From Hyphomicrobiales bacterium (GTDB lineage Bacteria; Pseudomonadota; Alphaproteobacteria; Rhizobiales; Aestuariivirgaceae), in NCBI GenBank assembly GCA_020029455.1, contig JAIBJH010000001.1, positions 1 through 40,152 of the forward strand: 40,152 nucleotides of DNA. The letters run 5' to 3'. The notes beneath the pieces were generated by a model. That model was not told the DNA's origin, searched no databases, and worked only from the letters and a program-made list of their open reading frames with translations. The position numbers and the translations under genes are program-made. This document shows, piece after piece, positions 36,431 to 40,152 of this stretch (positions are counted from its first letter, which is position 1; every line of letters begins with the position of its first letter).

Positions 36431-39400
36431 ATGAAGATCGAGCGGCGATACACCAAGGAAGGTCATGATGCTTATGATGGCATCGACTTCCGAAAAGCGG
36501 TGAGTGAAATCAAGAATCCGGACGGCTCCATCGTCTTCCGGCAGGATGACATTGAAGTGCCGGCCGCCTGGTCGCAGGTCGCAACCGATATTCTCGCCCA
36601 GAAATATTTCCGAAAGGCGGGGGTCCCGAAAGCCCTAAAGCGCGTTGAGGAAGAAACTGTCCCCTCCTGGCTCTGGCGCTCCATTGAAGATGAGGTAGCC
36701 CTCGAAGGTCTCTCCGGCAAACAACGTCTCACGGGCGAACGTTCCGCCAAGCAGGTGTTCAACCGGCTGGCCGGCACTTGGACCTATTGGGGCTGGAAGG
36801 GCGGCTATTTCGACACTGAAGCCGATGCCCGCGCCTTTTATGACGAACATTGCGCAATGCTGGCTCGCCAGATGTGCGCACCCAACTCCCCTCAATGGTT
36901 CAACACTGGCCTGCACTGGGCCTATGGCATCGATGGCCCCGGCCAGGGACACTATTATATTGACCACGAGACAGGAAAGCTCACCCGCTCCAGGTCAGCC
37001 TATGAGCACCCCCAGCCCCACGCCTGCTTCATCCAGTCCATCTCCGATGACCTGGTGAATGAAGGCGGCATCATGGACCTGTGGGTGCGCGAGGCGCGCC
37101 TCTTCAAATATGGTTCCGGCACCGGCTCCAACTTCTCTTACCTTCGCGGCGAAGGCGAAAAGCTTTCGGGTGGCGGCAAGTCTTCCGGCCTCATGTCCTT
37201 CCTCAAGATCGGTGACCGCGCAGCGGGCGCCATCAAGTCAGGCGGCACCACGCGCCGCGCCGCCAAGATGGTGGTCGTTGACGTCGATCATCCGGATATC
37301 GAGCAATATGTCGATTGGAAGGTGAAGGAAGAGGAGAAGGTTGCCTCCCTCGTCACCGGCTCCAGGATCGTCCGCAAGCACCTGACCCTGATCATGCGGG
37401 CTTGCGTCAATTGCGAAGGTCCGAACAATGACTGTTTCGAGATCGAGAAGAACCCGGCCCTGAAGCGCGCCGTCAAGGATGCGCGCCGCAACATGGTGCC
37501 CGACAACTACATCAAGCGCGTCATTCAGTTTGCGCGCCAGGGCTATACCGACATCGCCTTCGACACCTATGACACCGATTGGGATGGCGAGGCCTATCGC
37601 ACCGTCTCCGGCCAGAACTCCAACAATTCCGTGCGCGTCACCGACGACTTCTTGCGGTCCGTCGAAACCGATGGCGACTGGAACCTCACCGCCCGCATCA
37701 CCAACAAAGTGATGAAGACCATGAAGGCCCGCACCCTGTGGGACAAGATCGGTTATGCCGCCTGGGCTTCCGCCGATCCTGGCATCCAGTTCCATTCAAC
37801 CATCAACGATTGGCACACCTGCAAGGCATCCGGCGACATCCGCGCCTCGAACCCCTGCTCGGAATACATGTTCCTCGACGACACGGCCTGCAACCTCGCG
37901 TCCCTGAATCTGCTGCAGTTCCGCAAGGACGATGGCTCTTTCGACATCGCTTCTTACGAACACGCGACACGCCTGTGGACCATCGTGCTCGAAATCTCGG
38001 TGCTGATGGCGCAGTTCCCCTCCAGGGAAATCGCCAAGCTCTCCTATGAGTACCGCACCCTCGGCCTGGGCTTTGCCAATATCGGCGGCCTGCTGATGAC
38101 CGCCGGCATTCCTTATGACAGCCATGAAGGCCGCGCCATTTGCGCTGCCATCTCGGCCATCATGACAGGCGTGTCCTACGCAACCTCTGCCGAAATGGCG
38201 AAGGAGCATGGCCCCTTCCCCGGCTTTGCCAAGAACCGCGAGCATATGCTGCGCGTCATGCGCAATCACCGCCGCGCGGCTTATGGCGCTGCCGTGGGCT
38301 ATGAAGGTGTGGCGACGGCTCCCGTTCCGCTTGACGAGAACGATCTGCCGGACAAATCGCTGGCCGTGGCTTCGCGCCGCGCCTGGGACAAGGCGGTGGA
38401 ACTGGGCGAGGCCCATGGCTACCGCAATGCGCAAGCCACCGTCGTTGCCCCCACGGGAACGATCGGCCTTGTCATGGATTGCGATACGACCGGCATCGAA
38501 CCTGACTTCGCGCTCGTAAAGTTCAAGAAACTGGCCGGCGGCGGCTACTTCAAGATCATCAACCAGGCCGTGCCGGAGGCACTGCGCACCCTGGGCTACG
38601 CGCCGGACGCAATCGAAGAGATCATCGGCTATGCCGTGGGCCACGGCACGCTGGCCGACTCGCCCACGCTCAACCACATCCAGCTCCGCGCCAAAGGCTT
38701 TGGCGATGCTCAGATCGAGAAGATCGAATCTGGCCTTGCCTCCGCCTTCGACATCAAGTTCGTCTTCAACAAATGGACGCTGGGTGAAGACTTCTGCAAG
38801 TCGGCCCTCAAGCTCACCGACGAGCAGTTGAACGACTTCGGCTTCGACATGCTCTCAGCCCTCGGCTTCTCTAGGGCCGACATCGAGAAGGCTAACATCC
38901 ATGTCTGCGGCGCCATGACACTGGAAGGCGCTCCGGGCCTGAAGGATGAGCACCTGCCAGTCTTCGATTGCGCCAACCCCTGTGGACGCCTCGGCAAGCG
39001 CTATCTCTCGGTTGAAAGCCACATCCGCATGATGGCGGCAAGCCAGCCCTTCATCTCGGGCGCCATCTCCAAGACCATCAACATGCCGAATGATGCGAGC
39101 GTGGAGGAGTGCGCGGCGGCCTACATGCTGTCCTGGAAGCTCGCCATCAAAGCTAACGCGCTTTACCGCGATGGCTCCAAGCTGTCGCAGCCGCTCTCGG
39201 CCCAGCTGATCGCCGATGAGGACGAGATGGAAGATGTGGGCGAGGCGCTTGCCGCCAAGTCCATGCCCGCCCGTGTCGAGACGGTAGTCGAGCGCATCGT
39301 GGAGCGCATCGTCGCCCGTGAGCGCGAAAAGCTCCCCTCACGTCGCAAGGGCTACACCCAGAAGGCGGTGGTGGGCGGCCACAAGGTCTATCTGCGCACC

Positions 39401-40096
39401 GGCGAATATGATGACGGCCGCGTGGGCGAGATCTTCATCGACATGCACAAGGAAGGTGCAGCGCTGCGGGCGATGATGAACAACTTCGCCATCGCCGTGT
39501 CGGTCGGCCTGCAATATGGCGTGCCGCTGGAAGAGTTCGTCGATGCCTTCACCTTCACCAAGTTCGAGCCTGCGGGCATGGTGCAGGGTAACGACTCGAT
39601 CAAGAACGCAACCTCGATCCTCGACTATGTGTTCCGTGAGCTTGCCGTCTCCTATCTCGGCCGCAACGACCTCGCCCATGTGGAGCCTTCGGAATTCGGC
39701 TTCGACGCCTTGGGCAAGGGCGTTGGCACGGAAGAAAGCAGAGTCCCGGTTCCGGCCCAGCGCTTCCTGTCATCGGGCTTCGTAAGGAAAACCAACCTCG
39801 CCAATGTGGTGGTGATGCCGAAGGGCACGCCGACTGCTGCAACCTCCCCGGCCCATGCGCTGCAAATGCGTGCGGGCGAAGCGGTGGGCGCTCTGGCACT
39901 CGCGGACATAACGGTCGTTGAGGCCGCCGTGGCCATGCCCCAACCTGTCATCGTGCAGCAGATGGACCGCCGCATGGAGGCCAAGCTCAAGGGCTACGAA
40001 GGCGAGTGCTGCTCCGAATGCGGCAACTACACCATGGTGCGCAACGGCACCTGCCTGAAATGCGAAACCTGCGGCGGCACGAGTGGGTGTTCTTAG
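36431..40096 (+). CDS. nrdJ: Adenosylcobalamin-dependent (class II) ribonucleoside-diphosphate reductase
   Basis: 1221 aa; [67 protein letters not shown]-terminal [28 protein letters not shown]. Confidence 0.96.
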   Translation: MKIERRYTKEGHDAYDGIDFRKAVSEIKNPDGSIVFRQDDIEVPAAWSQVATDILAQKYFRKAGVPKALKRVEEETVPSWLWRSIEDEVALEGLSGKQRLTGERSAKQVFNRLAGTWTYWGWKGGYFDTEADARAFYDEHCAMLARQMCAPNSPQWFNTGLHWAYGIDGPGQGHYYIDHETGKLTRSRSAYEHPQPHACFIQSISDDLVNEGGIMDLWVREARLFKYGSGTGSNFSYLRGEGEKLSGGGKSSGLMSFLKIGDRAAGAIKSGGTTRRAAKMVVVDVDHPDIEQYVDWKVKEEEKVASLVTGSRIVRKHLTLIMRACVNCEGPNNDCFEIEKNPALKRAVKDARRNMVPDNYIKRVIQFARQGYTDIAFDTYDTDWDGEAYRTVSGQNSNNSVRVTDDFLRSVETDGDWNLTARITNKVMKTMKARTLWDKIGYAAWASADPGIQFHSTINDWHTCKASGDIRASNPCSEYMFLDDTACNLASLNLLQFRKDDGSFDIASYEHATRLWTIVLEISVLMAQFPSREIAKLSYEYRTLGLGFANIGGLLMTAGIPYDSHEGRAICAAISAIMTGVSYATSAEMAKEHGPFPGFAKNREHMLRVMRNHRRAAYGAAVGYEGVATAPVPLDENDLPDKSLAVASRRAWDKAVELGEAHGYRNAQATVVAPTGTIGLVMDCDTTGIEPDFALVKFKKLAGGGYFKIINQAVPEALRTLGYAPDAIEEIIGYAVGHGTLADSPTLNHIQLRAKGFGDAQIEKIESGLASAFDIKFVFNKWTLGEDFCKSALKLTDEQLNDFGFDMLSALGFSRADIEKANIHVCGAMTLEGAPGLKDEHLPVFDCANPCGRLGKRYLSVESHIRMMAASQPFISGAISKTINMPNDASVEECAAAYMLSWKLAIKANALYRDGSKLSQPLSAQLIADEDEMEDVGEALAAKSMPARVETVVERIVERIVAREREKLPSRRKGYTQKAVVGGHKVYLRTGEYDDGRVGEIFIDMHKEGAALRAMMNNFAIAVSVGLQYGVPLEEFVDAFTFTKFEPAGMVQGNDSIKNATSILDYVFRELAVSYLGRNDLAHVEPSEFGFDALGKGVGTEESRVPVPAQRFLSSGFVRKTNLANVVVMPKGTPTAATSPAHALQMRAGEAVGALALADITVVEAAVAMPQPVIVQQMDRRMEAKLKGYEGECCSECGNYTMVRNGTCLKCETCGGTSGCS

Positions 40097-40114
40097 TAGA
40101 TTGGGGTCAGTACC

Positions 40115-40152
40115 ATGAGCATTTCAAGCACTCAACTTGCTTCCATCATAGA
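40115..40152 (+). CDS. Possible start of the next CDS, truncated by the window edge
   Basis: ATGAGCATTTCAAGCACTCAACTTGCTTCCATCATA open to the window end; too short to judge. Confidence 0.25.
   Translation, partial: MSISSTQLASII

Overview
The window looks like chromosomal DNA of an alphaproteobacterium, probably Hyphomicrobiales-like (inferred from gene content and synteny). Nearly all of it is coding. Main blocks: (1) a minus-strand aerobic CO-dehydrogenase-type cluster in the order S-L-M-MoxR ATPase, with a form II (AYRGAGR) large subunit; (2) assorted single genes (DUF4864, EamA transporter, PLP-dependent decarboxylase, DUF2585); (3) a carnitine/betaine catabolism locus of about 9 kb: a CdhR/GlxA-type regulator divergent from BKACE (DUF849), L-carnitine dehydrogenase, an SDR, an acyl-CoA dehydrogenase, a fused ADP-forming-type acyl-CoA synthetase and a CaiD-like crotonobetainyl-CoA hydratase; (4) a LysR regulator divergent from an untracked 42-codon ORF that has its own terminator; (5) L,D-transpeptidase, NAPRTase-like protein, ICL/PEP-mutase family protein, alpha/beta hydrolase, HpcH/HpaI aldolase; (6) housekeeping genes (DUF1476, purC, M48 protease, DsbA-like, accB-accC-aat, rpsF-rpsR-rplI); (7) a FAS1-like dehydratase and an MFS transporter-GH125 pair; (8) nrdJ behind a long structured leader. 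I saw no CRISPR array, tRNA, rRNA, transposase, prophage or recognisable defence system. The observations most worth follow-up are the carnitine locus with an ADP-forming ligase and no thioesterase, the palindromic repeats filling most of its gene junctions, the small ORF at 17098-17226, the mutually exclusive hairpins in the nrdJ leader, and the rpsF leader hairpin that sequesters the ribosome-binding site. All family calls come from reading the translations. No database search was run.
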